A DNA stretch of 64,000 nt from Methanosarcina sp. 2.H.T.1A.6 (GTDB lineage Archaea; Halobacteriota; Methanosarcinia; Methanosarcinales; Methanosarcinaceae): NCBI RefSeq assembly GCF_000979455.1, contig NZ_JJOY01000049.1, forward strand, positions 62,001-126,000, in the 5' to 3' direction. The translations under genes were made by a program, and so were the position numbers. Positions 35,469 to 44,905 of this stretch are shown piece by piece; within the stretch, counting starts at the first letter, position 1, and each line of letters begins with the position of its first letter. The notes under the pieces are model-generated. The model saw only the letters and a list, made by a program, of their open reading frames with translations, did not search any database and was not told the DNA's origin.

Positions 35469-36857
35469 ATGAACCCTAAACGCATCAGGACTCTTAAACC
35501 GGGGAAATCAGGGGAAGGGCCTGTTGTTTACTGGATGAGCCGTGACCAGAGGGTTGAAGACAACTGGGCTCTACTGTTTTCCCGGGCAATAGCACAGGAG
35601 GCTGATGTACCGGTAGCCGTGGTTTTCTGCCTGACAGAAGAGTTTTTGGGGGCTGGAAGAAGGCATTATGAATTCATGCTCAAAGGGCTGCAGGAACTTG
35701 AGGTTGCCCTTTCCCGGAAAAAGATTCCCTTCTTCTTCCTGGAAGGAGACCCCGGGCAAAGAATTCCTCATTTTGTAAATAAATGCGGAGCAGGGACTCT
35801 TGTTACTGATTTCAGCCCACTTCGTGTAAAGGCTGAGTGGATTGAAAAAATTATTTCTGCTATCAAAATTCCATTTTTTGAGGTCGATGCCCACAATGTT
35901 GTCCCATGCTGGGAAGCTTCTCCAAAACAGGAGTATGCTGCACATACTTTTCGCCCTAAACTCTATGGGCACCTCTCTGAGTTTCTGGAGGAATTTCCAG
36001 AACTTGAGCCGAACTCCGAATATTCTGAAATTTCATCCGGCATCGGTATGCAGGAAATTTTATCCAACATACAGGAAACCGGAATTAAAGCTCTTCTCCC
36101 CTGGAAACTCTCTGGCAAAGATAATGATTCCCTCTTTGAGCCTGAGCATTTCAAGCCCGGGGAAAAAGCTGCAAGAAAGGTAATGGAGAGTTTTCTTGCA
36201 GAGAGGCTTGACTCTTACAATGCCCTGAGGAATGATCCAACAAGGAATGGGGTATCGGGACTCTCCCCTTACCTGCACTTCGGACAGATTTCGGCTCAGA
36301 GAGTTGCACTTGAGGTTGAAAAGGCAAAAACAGACCCAGAGTCTAAGAAAGCCTTCCTGGATGAGCTTCTTATCTGGAAAGAGATTGCGGACAATTTTTG
36401 CTATTACAATCCCAGGTATGAAAGCTTTGAAAGTTTTCCTAACTGGGCAAAGGAATCCCTGAATGCGCACAGGCAGGATAGGAGGAAATACCTCTACACT
36501 CCGGAAGAATTCGAAGCCGGGAAGACGCATGATCCCCTCTGGAACGCAAGCCAGATGGAACTTCTCCGTACCGGAAAAATGCATGGTTACATGCGCATGT
36601 ACTGGGCAAAAAAAATTCTGGAATGGAGCGAATCTCCCGAAAAAGCCCTTGAAATTGCAATCTGCCTGAATGACAGATATGAACTGGACGGAAGAGACCC
36701 CAATGGCTATGCTGGAATTGCCTGGAGCATCGGGGGAGTCCATGACCGGGCCTGGAAGGAGAGAGAAGTAATAGGAAAAATCAGATATATGAGTTATGAG
36801 GGCTGTAAAAGGAAATTCGACGTTAAATCATATATTGCAAAATATTCAGCTCTGTAG
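35469..36857 (+). CDS. Class II CPD DNA photolyase
   Basis: 462 residues from ATG 35469. Splits cyclobutane pyrimidine dimers using light and FAD. Class II marks: [10 protein letters not shown] near the N-terminus, [52 protein letters not shown] and the tail [17 protein letters not shown]. The sequence closely follows the M. mazei enzyme, which as I recall begins MNPKRIR at the same place. An in-frame TTG at 35427 would add 14 residues but has no ribosome site. With the glycosylase homologue at 40078 it gives the window two dimer-repair routes. Confidence 0.93.
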   Translation: MNPKRIRTLKPGKSGEGPVVYWMSRDQRVEDNWALLFSRAIAQEADVPVAVVFCLTEEFLGAGRRHYEFMLKGLQELEVALSRKKIPFFFLEGDPGQRIPHFVNKCGAGTLVTDFSPLRVKAEWIEKIISAIKIPFFEVDAHNVVPCWEASPKQEYAAHTFRPKLYGHLSEFLEEFPELEPNSEYSEISSGIGMQEILSNIQETGIKALLPWKLSGKDNDSLFEPEHFKPGEKAARKVMESFLAERLDSYNALRNDPTRNGVSGLSPYLHFGQISAQRVALEVEKAKTDPESKKAFLDELLIWKEIADNFCYYNPRYESFESFPNWAKESLNAHRQDRRKYLYTPEEFEAGKTHDPLWNASQMELLRTGKMHGYMRMYWAKKILEWSESPEKALEIAICLNDRYELDGRDPNGYAGIAWSIGGVHDRAWKEREVIGKIRYMSYEGCKRKFDVKSYIAKYSAL

Positions 36858-37153
36858 AAATCCTCAATTTTATCTATATAACTTCTTCCAGTTTTTTATT
36901 TATGTTGTATACTATGATTTTAACTTTTACCGATATGCATACAGGCATATTAAAGCTTCAATTTGCGTTTTTCCCCGATAATTGTAGTGTTTCGCCTGCT
37001 ACCATAAACTGGGATTAAAATTGATTTATTTCTTTAGATAGACTGGCCTTTAAACCTGCAATCAGCAGGTAAACATAATTCGCATTGAAGCATTAAGTTA
37101 ATATTTATCCTACCATTTTTATTTTATAAAACGAATTTATACGGTGTACAGGC

Positions 37154-37480
37154 GTGAATCAGCATTACTTTTCTTTGGCTAATTATTATAAGTATTTCAT
37201 AGGTCTTGACGGCATTATACTTACTTTCTTAATAATAAAGAGCTATCCAGCTGTTTTTAATTTAGAAACAAAAGCTAGCTTTTTTATTATGTTAGTAGGA
37301 GCATTTTGTGTGTTTATTGATAATTGGAACCGAAAATCAATAGCTTACAGATTATATGTTGAACTATATGAAAATGAATCTCAAGCTAATTCTGACTACA
37401 AAGCTGGTAAAATATTTATAAACTTAATTTTTTATGTGATCTCTATCTATTTAATATCTGGTATATTTGGTGCTCTCTGA
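37154..37480 (+). CDS. Small membrane protein of unknown function
   Basis: 108 residues from GTG 37154, no family recognised. Three hydrophobic segments (about 16-32, 38-55 and 88-106) are separated by a polar helix (DNWNRKSIAYRLYVELYENE). AT-rich codon use differs from the photolyase upstream. A GC-rich hairpin lies 40 bases after the stop. The frame is plausible, but no clear ribosome site is present. Confidence 0.5.
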   Translation: MNQHYFSLANYYKYFIGLDGIILTFLIIKSYPAVFNLETKASFFIMLVGAFCVFIDNWNRKSIAYRLYVELYENESQANSDYKAGKIFINLIFYVISIYLISGIFGAL

Positions 37481-37519
37481 CACTCACCCATAGGCTTTCA
37501 TGAAGGGATTATTTAACCT

Positions 37520-37543
37520 GGGCGGGAGGTGAAAAACCCGCCC
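37520..37543 (+). terminator. Strong GC hairpin
   Basis: GGGCGGG (37520-37526) and CCCGCCC (37537-37543) form a perfect 7-bp GC stem with loop AGGTGAAAAA, in otherwise AT-rich DNA after the gene ending at 37480. Terminator-like; no T-run follows directly. Confidence 0.4.
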
Positions 37544-37794
37544 GCCGGATTCGACGAAAGGACAGGCTTATTATACATTATTTTTTAATACAATATTTAA
37601 CATCCAACCCTGCTTTTTATAATAAATCTTTGAGAAATTTGAATAGAATATTCGAATTTAAAGGCTTATTACATTCCCCCCTTTTTTAGATTAGTCACAT
37701 ATAAATACAAGTACACCCAATTTTAATACAGGGATTTTTATATTTATCCCCGTTATAGAAAACCGAAATATAAAGTAAAAAGGGAGTGATACTT

Positions 37795-38028
37795 ATGGCA
37801 GTAAGAAATCCTGTAGACCTGATCGCCCTTATACTTGTTATAGTGGGCGGATTAAACTGGGGGCTTGTAGGACTCTTTGATTTTAACCTCGTAACTGCTA
37901 TCTTTGGGGAAGGAAGCACTCTTTCGAGAATTATCTACATACTTGTTGGGCTTGCAGCGCTTTATATGGTCTATTTCACTGTAAGAGCTGAAACATACCA
38001 GACTCATGAGACCCCAGTACGTCACTAA
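37795..38028 (+). CDS. DUF378 small membrane protein
   Basis: 77 residues from ATG 37795 with GGGAG eight bases ahead. DUF378 signature: PVDLIALILVIVGGLNWGLV, then GLFDFNLV and a second hydrophobic segment RIIYILVGLAALYMVYF. Two membrane helices and a short His-containing tail. Role unknown. A palindromic hairpin (38040-38057) follows the stop. Confidence 0.88.
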   Translation: MAVRNPVDLIALILVIVGGLNWGLVGLFDFNLVTAIFGEGSTLSRIIYILVGLAALYMVYFTVRAETYQTHETPVRH

Positions 38029-38039
38029 GTAAAAAAGAT

Positions 38040-38057
38040 TGGAAAAGCTCTTTTCCA
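38040..38057 (+). terminator. Hairpin after the DUF378 gene
   Basis: TGGAAAAG-CT-CTTTTCCA is a perfect 8-bp stem, 12 bases after the stop codon. Terminator-like. Confidence 0.45.
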
Positions 38058-38273
38058 GTGTAATACTGTGAAAGGGCCTTAACCAGCTATATTTTTTTAT
38101 GGAAGGCTGGATATAAAATTAAGATAAGGTTATTTTTTTAGAAATTCTATTCTTATTTCTTTTATCTTTATTTTTATCTAATTTTTCGATTATACTAAAT
38201 CTCAGGTTTTACACGTATTAACAAATTTTGATACATGTAATTTTACTGATATTTATTATAACTTCTTCTCATT

Positions 38274-38756
38274 TCACTTCTCTTTCCATTTTTTCAATTC
38301 CGAAAGCACTTTCTCGGCGTGCCCTGCGGATTTAACGTTATCCCATACCCTTACAATTTTTCCTTCTGGGTTGATAAGGAAAGTTGTCCGGACAGCGCTT
38401 ATGACATCCTTGCCCCTAAAGTGTTTGGGGTGCAGGACATCATATTTTCCATGGACTTCCGCCTGCTCGTCGGAAAGCAGTTTTATTTTAAGTTCTTTTA
38501 TTTCTATAAATTTCCTGTGAGATTCCTCACTATCCCTGCTGACTCCCAGAACAACTGCGTTTTCAGCTTCGAAATCTTTTCTCAGGCAGCTGAAATTTTT
38601 GGCTTCCAGGCTGCAGCCCGGAGTGTTGTCCCTCGGATAAAAGTACAGGACTACCCATTTTCCCCTGAGGTTCTCAAGGCATGTCCGATTTCCTTCCTGA
38701 TCAGGAAGACAAAAATCAGGTGCAATTTGTCCTGATTCCAGTGATGTCTTTGCCAT
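38274..38756 (-). CDS. Peroxiredoxin (BCP/PrxQ type)
   Basis: 160 residues. Thiol peroxidase that reduces hydroperoxides. The peroxidatic cysteine lies in YPRDNTPGCSLEAKNF (about residue 48), preceded by APDFCLPDQEG and LRGKWVVLYFYP. The usual PrxQ resolving cysteine five residues on is Ala here; other cysteines (about 18, 25 and 57) might resolve the disulfide. TTFLINPEGKI and the C-terminal helix match the family length. Transcribed alone, minus strand. Confidence 0.92.
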   Translation of the reverse strand: MAKTSLESGQIAPDFCLPDQEGNRTCLENLRGKWVVLYFYPRDNTPGCSLEAKNFSCLRKDFEAENAVVLGVSRDSEESHRKFIEIKELKIKLLSDEQAEVHGKYDVLHPKHFRGKDVISAVRTTFLINPEGKIVRVWDNVKSAGHAEKVLSELKKWKEK

Positions 38757-38912
38757 ATTTTTCCCCCTGGTAAGTCCGTGCCGCTTATATGCGGTTACTA
38801 AATAAATATTTAAAAATCATAGAACTTAATCTTATCATACAAGTTATATTTTTAACGTATTATTATTCTTACTCTGGTTCTCTTATATCTTTTGTTTGCC
38901 CCTGCTCGCAGC

Positions 38913-39938
38913 TCATCTTTTTCTCCTCCAGGGCAGGACTGCCGCTTCAAACGCCAGAATCGGTCCTATGAACCAGCCTGCCCAGAGTAAAAGCCCTGCA
39001 AGCCCGAGCCCGAAAAAGTAAAACTGTTTTCGTGTCGATTTTATGCCATATCCTTCATTCTTCAGACTAAGAATAAGAGCTGTAATTCCAAGCCCAATGC
39101 TGGCAAGAGCCAGAAAGACAGTAATGATTACTTCGGGAGAATACGAGCTTCTGCTCAGTGAAACCAGCATCTGGAATATAAAAGACAAACCTGTGCCCAG
39201 AAAGAAAAGGCCTGCAAAAATCCCTGCCCAGCGCGCCGGATTGAACCCGGCGGCAGCTTCCTTTTTAAGTGAAATTGCAAGAATTCCGGTTGCAAGAGTT
39301 ACTCCCAGCGGGAAGAAGATAAAAGGCAGGCTCTGTCCTTCCCAGCGGTAGGTCCTTATCTGGTTCAGAGGAATTAACAGCCACTCGATAAGGGAAAAAA
39401 TTTCCCTGTATCCCAGAATAACCCCATAATTGCCTCCCCCCTCAATAGAACTCACTGCTGCATAGTATGTGCCGCTTTCCGGGGCCTGGAGGTCTGCCCG
39501 GGCAAGGGAGTAAAAGGCGCTCGGTGTAAATCCTTCATATGTTGCGCTTTCAGGTATCTTTCCCGAAAAGACCTTTGCTCCATATCCTTCAGGCACTTCT
39601 GCGGTTTCTGGCACTTCTCCTTCGTTAGCAAGCCCGGGTCCCATAAGGATCAGGTCCGGAGTATAAATCTGGCCCTCCTTCCCGGCAGGGACAATAAGTC
39701 CAAGTACGATCCTCTCCCCTTTTTCCATCTTAAAACTGTAGTACTGAACATCTGCGCCTGAAAGCTGTCCGTAAAGGACTCTGGATTTTGTAGGATTTTC
39801 TACGGAAGTTGCGGTTTCAGGGCTTTTGCCTCCCTCTCCGAAGGTCGGAACATGAGCAATCACAGGAGTGAGCAAAAAATACATTCCCGCCACTAAAATA
39901 ACCATTAAGGCATAATATCTTAATCTCCATCGTTTCAT
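38913..39938 (-). CDS. Membrane protein with an extracellular beta domain
   Basis: 341 residues, no named family. A signal or anchor helix (9-29) is followed by a beta-rich exposed domain (about 30-190; GADVQYYSFKMEKGERIVLG and ESGTYYAAVSS recall pre-peptidase-like domains). Four further membrane helices come at about 205-225, 240-264, 272-293 and 305-330, and a basic tail PWRRKR ends the protein. Likely a membrane-bound sensor, or a partner of an exported protein. Confidence 0.7.
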   Translation of the reverse strand: MKRWRLRYYALMVILVAGMYFLLTPVIAHVPTFGEGGKSPETATSVENPTKSRVLYGQLSGADVQYYSFKMEKGERIVLGLIVPAGKEGQIYTPDLILMGPGLANEGEVPETAEVPEGYGAKVFSGKIPESATYEGFTPSAFYSLARADLQAPESGTYYAAVSSIEGGGNYGVILGYREIFSLIEWLLIPLNQIRTYRWEGQSLPFIFFPLGVTLATGILAISLKKEAAAGFNPARWAGIFAGLFFLGTGLSFIFQMLVSLSRSSYSPEVIITVFLALASIGLGITALILSLKNEGYGIKSTRKQFYFFGLGLAGLLLWAGWFIGPILAFEAAVLPWRRKR

Positions 39939-40077
39939 AGACTATATTCTCACATGCTGTCAGTAAATAGGTATCAGAATCTGGAATAAGAACCAAACCC
40001 CCGGACTTAAGTTCAGGCTTAAAAGCTTAAAATTTCCTGCCGAAAGCCCTTTTTAAAATGCATTCAAAGTTCATCAT

Positions 40078-40407
40078 ATGAGAATCTGGGACATCCCTCC
40101 TGAAAATATGTGCAGGCAGCATCTTCTCGGGGAACACCGTGAATTGCACGCCCTGTGGTCCATAATTACCAATAACAAAAAAGCTTATGCCCACCATCCC
40201 GAGACCCTGCGCTGGAAGGGAAAACTAAAAGCTCTCTACCTGAGACATGAAGCCCTTGTGGAAGAAATGCTGAGGAGGGGGTATAAGCATCATACCCCTC
40301 TTGACCCTGCTCTTGCGACAGGAAACGCTTTCCAGGATGAGTTTGTGAATACCTATGAGGAACAGGTCAGGATCCTGAAAGAAAGAGGGTGCGAGTGCAG
40401 GGTCTGA
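40078..40407 (+). CDS. Pyrimidine-dimer DNA glycosylase homologue (T4 endonuclease V family)
   Basis: 109 residues of the DenV/Pyr_excise (TIGR02328-like) family. Signatures: MRIWDIPPE, LCRQHLLGEHREL-type start (here MCRQHLLGEHREL), HPETLRWKGKLKALYLRHEA and GYKHHTPLD. In T4 endonuclease V the amino group of residue 2 and a glutamate (position 23) drive cleavage; the family here has a different N-terminus (Arg2), so true dimer cleavage is not certain. Starts at ATG 40078 without an evident ribosome site. Confidence 0.85.
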   Translation: MRIWDIPPENMCRQHLLGEHRELHALWSIITNNKKAYAHHPETLRWKGKLKALYLRHEALVEEMLRRGYKHHTPLDPALATGNAFQDEFVNTYEEQVRILKERGCECRV

Positions 40408-40608
40408 CTGTAAGCTTCAGAAAACTCGCAGGTCCCTTCCCATAAAACACGTAAATCCCGGATTTTCGTCGAGTTTTATCTCAACTTTATTTGAGGATTT
40501 CTATTCTTTTTTCTCTAAACCACTGATAATGCCACGTTTTTTCTATCCATAACTGCATATATAGTTATCGACAATTTTTTATACTATTAACTCATAAGTA
40601 TAGAGAGA

Positions 40609-40678
40609 CAACACCTGTCCTGAGAAGGGCTGTTCGAGAACTCATGAAGAAGTGAGATCGTGAAAAAGTCAGGTGTTG
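40609..40678. promoter_or_regulatory. Inverted repeat upstream of the HTH/AhpD/HTH operon
   Basis: CAACACCTG (40609-40617) and CAGGTGTTG (40670-40678) are a perfect 9-bp inverted repeat 52 bases apart, just ahead of the preferred start at 40736. ACTATTAACTCATAAGTATAG before it could hold a TATA box. Possible operator pair or leader stem. Nothing else is seen in 40408-40608. Confidence 0.4.
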
Positions 40679-40735
40679 AAGCAGTTCACATTAAAAATGC
40701 TAATTCTGGATCATATGGGGATCGAAGGAACTTCA

Positions 40736-41332
40736 ATGACTCTTGTGCTGAATGAAGAGGAAATATGGGTTCTTGAATGTATAAAAGAGGCCCATATAGA
40801 CCGGGGCTTTCATATTCGGGATGTTATCAAAAAAGCAAAAGCCGGATATGGGTTATCAAGGTCAACAGTTTACGAAATAGTGGGCTATCTGGAGTTTCAC
40901 GGCCTTATAAAGACAAATAAAGCCGGGAACAGGGAACTTGACAAGTCCATAGCTTATTTTGTAACGTGCCCGGGGTGCGGGAAGGAAATTCCGGGAAGTG
41001 AATACATCAAAGAGAATGGAGGAGCAATCTGTGAGGACTGTTATCTGGAAGGGCACCAGAAAATAAAGTTTGCAGATCCTATGGCAGTGCGTTCCAAAAA
41101 GCTTTTCAGAAAACAGCACGGGTTTGAAGGATCCGACGGACTGACCGAACTGCAAAAAGAAATCTATAATTTTATCCTGGAGGAAGGGGGGGCTACCCCC
41201 GAAAAGATCTCGAAGCTTTTCGAGCTCACCTTACAGGAAACCAGGAACCAGTTTGCAATACTGCGGCACTGTGAGCTTTTGAAGTGGAGAAAAATGGGGG
41301 AAGAAATGTACATGGTGCCTTTTGATTCTTAA
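40736..41332 (+). CDS. Regulator: winged helix, zinc ribbon, winged helix
   Basis: 198 residues from ATG 40736, chosen because GAAGGA lies seven bases upstream; in-frame GTG 40673 would add 21 residues but falls in the inverted repeat. An N-terminal winged helix (IRDVIKKAKAGYGLSRSTVY) precedes a zinc ribbon (CPGCGKEI ... CEDC), then a C-terminal winged helix (GLTELQKEIYNFILEEGG, QFAILRHCELL). The second half is a paralogue of the protein at 41733. Together they flank an AhpD-like enzyme on one strand with short gaps (51 and 19 bases). Confidence 0.75.
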   Translation: MTLVLNEEEIWVLECIKEAHIDRGFHIRDVIKKAKAGYGLSRSTVYEIVGYLEFHGLIKTNKAGNRELDKSIAYFVTCPGCGKEIPGSEYIKENGGAICEDCYLEGHQKIKFADPMAVRSKKLFRKQHGFEGSDGLTELQKEIYNFILEEGGATPEKISKLFELTLQETRNQFAILRHCELLKWRKMGEEMYMVPFDS

Positions 41333-41383
41333 ATTTTTTCATATGATTTATATCTACGATCTGAAGTACTCAGAGGTGAGAGG

Positions 41384-41713
41384 TTGACAGAAAAAATCGA
41401 TATGAACGAAAGGCTGGAATCAATGGCCGGGCAACTTCCTGAAGTAATGAACGCCCTTATGGGGCTTCATTCCGAAGTCGTCAAAGACGGGGCTTTAAGC
41501 GCCAGAACAAAAGAGCTGATGATGGTAGGGATTGCAGTTGCCCTGCGCTGTGAGTACTGCCTCTGGAAACACGTTCCTGAGGCTGTAAGACTTGGAGCGA
41601 CCCGTGAAGAGGTTCTTGAGGCTGTGAGCACTGCAATAGTGATGGCTGGAGGACCTGCCGTAGCTTACGGGTCAGTAGTTGTCCTCAAAATTCTGGATGA
41701 ACTGGATGTCTGA
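41384..41713 (+). CDS. Carboxymuconolactone decarboxylase/AhpD-like protein
   Basis: 109 residues from TTG 41384; GAGGTGAGAGG just upstream is a strong ribosome site. The CMD/AhpD fold shows LSARTKELMMVGIAVALRCE and then YCLWKH, giving a CxxC redox pair with the following His. Such proteins are peroxidase-linked disulfide reductases or decarboxylases. The CxxC favours a redox role. It sits between two zinc-ribbon regulators in one operon. Confidence 0.9.
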   Translation: MTEKIDMNERLESMAGQLPEVMNALMGLHSEVVKDGALSARTKELMMVGIAVALRCEYCLWKHVPEAVRLGATREEVLEAVSTAIVMAGGPAVAYGSVVVLKILDELDV

Positions 41714-41732
41714 AACTCCGGAGGGATAAAAG

Positions 41733-42131
41733 ATGGCAGAAGAAATAACCTGTCCTGCCGCGTGTGCGGTCTGCGGGCGTGAACTGGCAGGAGAAGACAG
41801 TATCAAAGAAGGAGATCAGGTTTTTTGTGAGGATTGCTATATAGAGGGTCACCATAAAATTCAGGCATGTAATCCCTGGGCAGTCCGTTCTAAAAAAATC
41901 TTCAGGGAAGAAGCCGGGCTTGAAGGTACTGATGGTCTTACAGACCTGCAAAAAGCCATTTATGAATTCATTGTTTCCAGGGGTGGGGTAAAAAAGGAAG
42001 AAATTGCAGAAAAATTTGGGATGTCTCCCCGGGAAACCGAAAACCAGTTTGCTCTCCTGAGGCACTGCGAGCTGTTAAAAGGACAAAAAAGGGCAGATGG
42101 CGTATATCTTGTGCCTTTTGGGGACAAATAA
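41733..42131 (+). CDS. Zinc-ribbon winged-helix protein
   Basis: 132 residues. Zinc ribbon CAVCGREL ... CEDC (about 11-39), the linker CNPWAVRSKKIFREEAGLEG, then a winged helix (LTDLQKAIYEFIVSRGG, QFALLRHCELLKGQ). It matches the second half of the regulator at 40736 almost domain for domain, down to RSKK-FR and the tail YLVPFG. It lacks the first winged helix. The gene follows the AhpD-like gene by 19 bases. Confidence 0.75.
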   Translation: MAEEITCPAACAVCGRELAGEDSIKEGDQVFCEDCYIEGHHKIQACNPWAVRSKKIFREEAGLEGTDGLTDLQKAIYEFIVSRGGVKKEEIAEKFGMSPRETENQFALLRHCELLKGQKRADGVYLVPFGDK

Positions 42132-42374
42132 TTTAAAAAATGTGTGAATTATTTATTTTTTCTTTTTAAATATACCGGGATCCTTATTGATTTATTCCAA
42201 CTGCTCTCCCATATTCATGGCTGTGTGCCTGTCCAAAACTGTTTCATAATTGAAGATCAAATTCATATTTGGAGCCAATAAATAACAGGTTTTTACGGGT
42301 CATAAGGTAAAAAACTCCGATGTTTATCGCGGGGCAGTTCACATGGCGAAAGGCTCCAATAGGGGTGTTTTATA

Positions 42375-43733
42375 TTGGATAGCTCAAAACCTTACTTTAA
42401 TCCGGAAATCGAGATCATGGGGAGGGGAGAACTCGATGCTCTCATTGAGGAACGAGTGCGATACACGGTAAAGTATGCGGCTGAAAATTCTCCTTTTTAC
42501 AGAAAATGGTTTGAAAAACACAGAGTAAGTCCCGGGGATATCAAAACCCATGAGGACCTCCTTGAACTTCCAATCATATCCGGAAAGACTATCCGGGAAA
42601 ACCAGCCTCCTGATATGAAGGATTTTATGTTCAGGAGTGTAGGCTGGGGAGATGTTTTTACCATTCATGAGACCAGCGGCACGAGTGGGACCCCAAAGAG
42701 TTTTTTCCTTACCTGGGAGGACTGGGAACGCTATGCAGAAAAATACGCCCGGATTTTCAGGTCTCAGGGTTTCGGGCCTGGAGACAGGGTCGTTGTCTGT
42801 GCTGCCTACGGCATGAATGTGGGGGCAAACACCATGACCCTTGCTGCCAGGCAGCTGGGTATGAGCATTATCCCTGAGGGCAAGTGCACTTTTCCTCTGC
42901 GTGTTATTGAAGCCTACAGGCCGACAGGCATAGTAGGCAGCGTATTCAAGCTCCTTAACCTCGCACGCAGAATGAATGCTGAGGGAATCGATCCCCGGCA
43001 GTCAGGTATTAACAAACTGGTTGTGGGAGGTGAAGCCTTCGCTGATGAATCAAGAAATTATCTCTCGGAAATCTGGGGTTGTCCTGTGTATAATACCTAC
43101 GGAAGTACGGAAGGGACGATGTGTGGGGAATGCAGTGAAATTACAGGGCTGCATGTTCCTGAGGATTTTGTCCATCTTGATGTTTACGACCCGCACCTGG
43201 AGAATTTCGTGCCTGACGGTGAATGTGGGAGAGTCATCTTGAGTACACTTCTGCCTGTTGGAGCAAAAGCGGGCAACCTTCTCTTAAATTATGATACTGA
43301 AGACACTACTGTCGTCCTTACGCGCAAAACATGCTCCTGCGGAAGGACTCACATGAAAATACTCACCCCCCAGAGAGAGGCAGAAACAGTATGGGTTGAA
43401 GGAACTCCTTTTAACCGCGTTGATGTCGAAAGGGGTGTATTCCAGAGTGGGAACATGGACTACCTGACAGGAGAGTATGAGGCTTTTCTTTACGGCGGAG
43501 AAGATGAGGGAGAAACCGTACTGAGGGTCAGTATGGAATGCGAAAACCCCGATACCTGTGACAGAGACCTTATAATGGAAAACTTCATCCACTCTTTCCT
43601 TAAATATAAACATCCCCTCTCCAGGGCTTATGAAGACGGTACTTTCAAGATCCTTTTCAACTTCACGGATCCCCGCGGGCTTGAGCTGTACAAAATTAAG
43701 GGAAGACCGAAGAGGCTTGTGGACAGACGATAA
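42375..43733 (+). CDS. Coenzyme F390 synthetase / phenylacetate-CoA ligase-like enzyme
   Basis: 452 residues of the ANL adenylate-forming superfamily, PaaK branch. HETSGTSGTPKSF (about 97-109) is the ATP-binding loop; YNTYGSTEGTMCGEC (about 238-252) and NYDTEDTT are the later core motifs; LYKIKGRPKRL ends it. In methanogens this group includes F390 synthetase, which adenylates coenzyme F420 when cells meet oxygen; aryl-CoA ligation is the alternative. TTG 42375 is supported by AGGGGTG upstream. It follows the redox-like operon but is 240 bases away and may have its own promoter. Confidence 0.8.
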   Translation: MDSSKPYFNPEIEIMGRGELDALIEERVRYTVKYAAENSPFYRKWFEKHRVSPGDIKTHEDLLELPIISGKTIRENQPPDMKDFMFRSVGWGDVFTIHETSGTSGTPKSFFLTWEDWERYAEKYARIFRSQGFGPGDRVVVCAAYGMNVGANTMTLAARQLGMSIIPEGKCTFPLRVIEAYRPTGIVGSVFKLLNLARRMNAEGIDPRQSGINKLVVGGEAFADESRNYLSEIWGCPVYNTYGSTEGTMCGECSEITGLHVPEDFVHLDVYDPHLENFVPDGECGRVILSTLLPVGAKAGNLLLNYDTEDTTVVLTRKTCSCGRTHMKILTPQREAETVWVEGTPFNRVDVERGVFQSGNMDYLTGEYEAFLYGGEDEGETVLRVSMECENPDTCDRDLIMENFIHSFLKYKHPLSRAYEDGTFKILFNFTDPRGLELYKIKGRPKRLVDRR

Positions 43734-43832
43734 CTGGAAAGAGCGAGCAGTGTAATAAGTAAAAAGGATGATGACTAACTGGAAGTATAGGGGATGACTG
43801 ATATCGATAGTTAAAAGGAAAATAGAACTGTT

Positions 43833-44012
43833 TATTCAATGACTCTCTATTCAATGACTCTCTATTCAATGACTCTCTATTCAATGACTCTCTATTCAAT
43901 GACTCTCTATTCAATGACTCTCTATTCAATGACTCTCTATTCAATGACTCTCTATTCAATGACTCTCTATTCAATGATTCTCTATTCAATGATTCTCTAT
44001 TCAATGATTCTC
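43833..44012 (+). repeat. 15-bp tandem repeat, 12 copies
   Basis: The unit TATTCAATGACTCTC repeats twelve times without a break: nine copies identical, then three with GATTCTC. Because 15 is a multiple of three, both strands stay open across it, which makes false frames. It is the main content of 43734-44379, after the F390-like gene and before nikR. The rest of that space is T-rich. Confidence 0.97.
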
Positions 44013-44379
44013 TTGTTTCTTTTAATTTATTTGTTTTGATTGGTTTATTTAGTTTATTGGTTTGATTGGTTTATTTGTTATTTCGTCTGAACTCCCAAAT
44101 CTCCTTTTAACAGATTCGGTTATTTATTTTTTTTGAATTCTTTTCCTTTTGTTTTTATTTTTTATTTATTTTTGTCTCTTTTATTTTTGTATGGACGCTT
44201 TACCCCTTTCATATATGCTAAGTTTTATAGTTCCCAAACATTAATATACTGAGGGATGAATTAACATATGAGCACAACTCTTTTATATTAATGGACAAGT
44301 GAATAAAACATATATAGTAATACTTACAATAACTTGATGTATTATCTTTCGGATAAATTGCAAATTACTTGGTGATACG

Positions 44380-44802
44380 ATGGAAACAGAACTTATGAGG
44401 ATAGGGGTCTCCCTGCCCGACACCCTTCTTAGTAAATTTGATGAGATTATTGAAAAAAGAGGTTACTCTTCCCGTTCGGAAGGCATAAGGGACGCCATCA
44501 GGAGTTACATTTCTTACTACGAGTGGATGGGCGACATTAAAGGTCATCGCGTCGGGACTGTTGCTGTTATATATGACCATACAAAGCGCGGGCTTTCAAA
44601 CGCCCTTGCAGATATCCAGCACCACTACTCTCCCCTGATTAAGTCCTCCGTACACATCCACCTGGATCACGATAACTGTTTTGAAGTAATCGTTCTGGAT
44701 GGGGATGGCGAAGAAATTAAAGAGCTTGCTGAAGCTATAATGTCTCTTAAAGGAGTGAAATTCTCAAAGCTAACTACGGTATCCTCAAACGAAAAAATCT
44801 AA
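44380..44802 (+). CDS. nikR: Nickel-responsive regulator NikR
   Basis: 140 residues. A ribbon-helix-helix N-terminus ([31 protein letters not shown]) binds DNA and an ACT-like C-terminal domain binds nickel. The four nickel ligands of NikR line up exactly in spacing: His81, His92, His94 and Cys100. It should repress nickel uptake, important in a methanogen with many nickel enzymes. No nickel transporter lies beside it. AACATATATAGTAA at about 44307 is a possible TATA box. Confidence 0.95.
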   Translation: METELMRIGVSLPDTLLSKFDEIIEKRGYSSRSEGIRDAIRSYISYYEWMGDIKGHRVGTVAVIYDHTKRGLSNALADIQHHYSPLIKSSVHIHLDHDNCFEVIVLDGDGEEIKELAEAIMSLKGVKFSKLTTVSSNEKI

Positions 44803-44905
44803 TTTTATCCTTCCGGGATACGAATCCACATACAGATAGTATTAATTGTGAGTGTTGAGGGTCTCCAGACTTATTAAATGGTAAAAAGTCCCTCAATTCC
44901 TTCAG

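Noticed and set aside
43833-44012. CRISPR array
   Set aside because: The 15-bp units follow each other without spacers and no cas genes are nearby.
43696-44039. Open frames on both strands with repeated MTLYS-like and NRESL-like units
   Set aside because: They come from a 15-bp tandem repeat whose length is a multiple of three. There is no ribosome site or family, and both strands are open at once.
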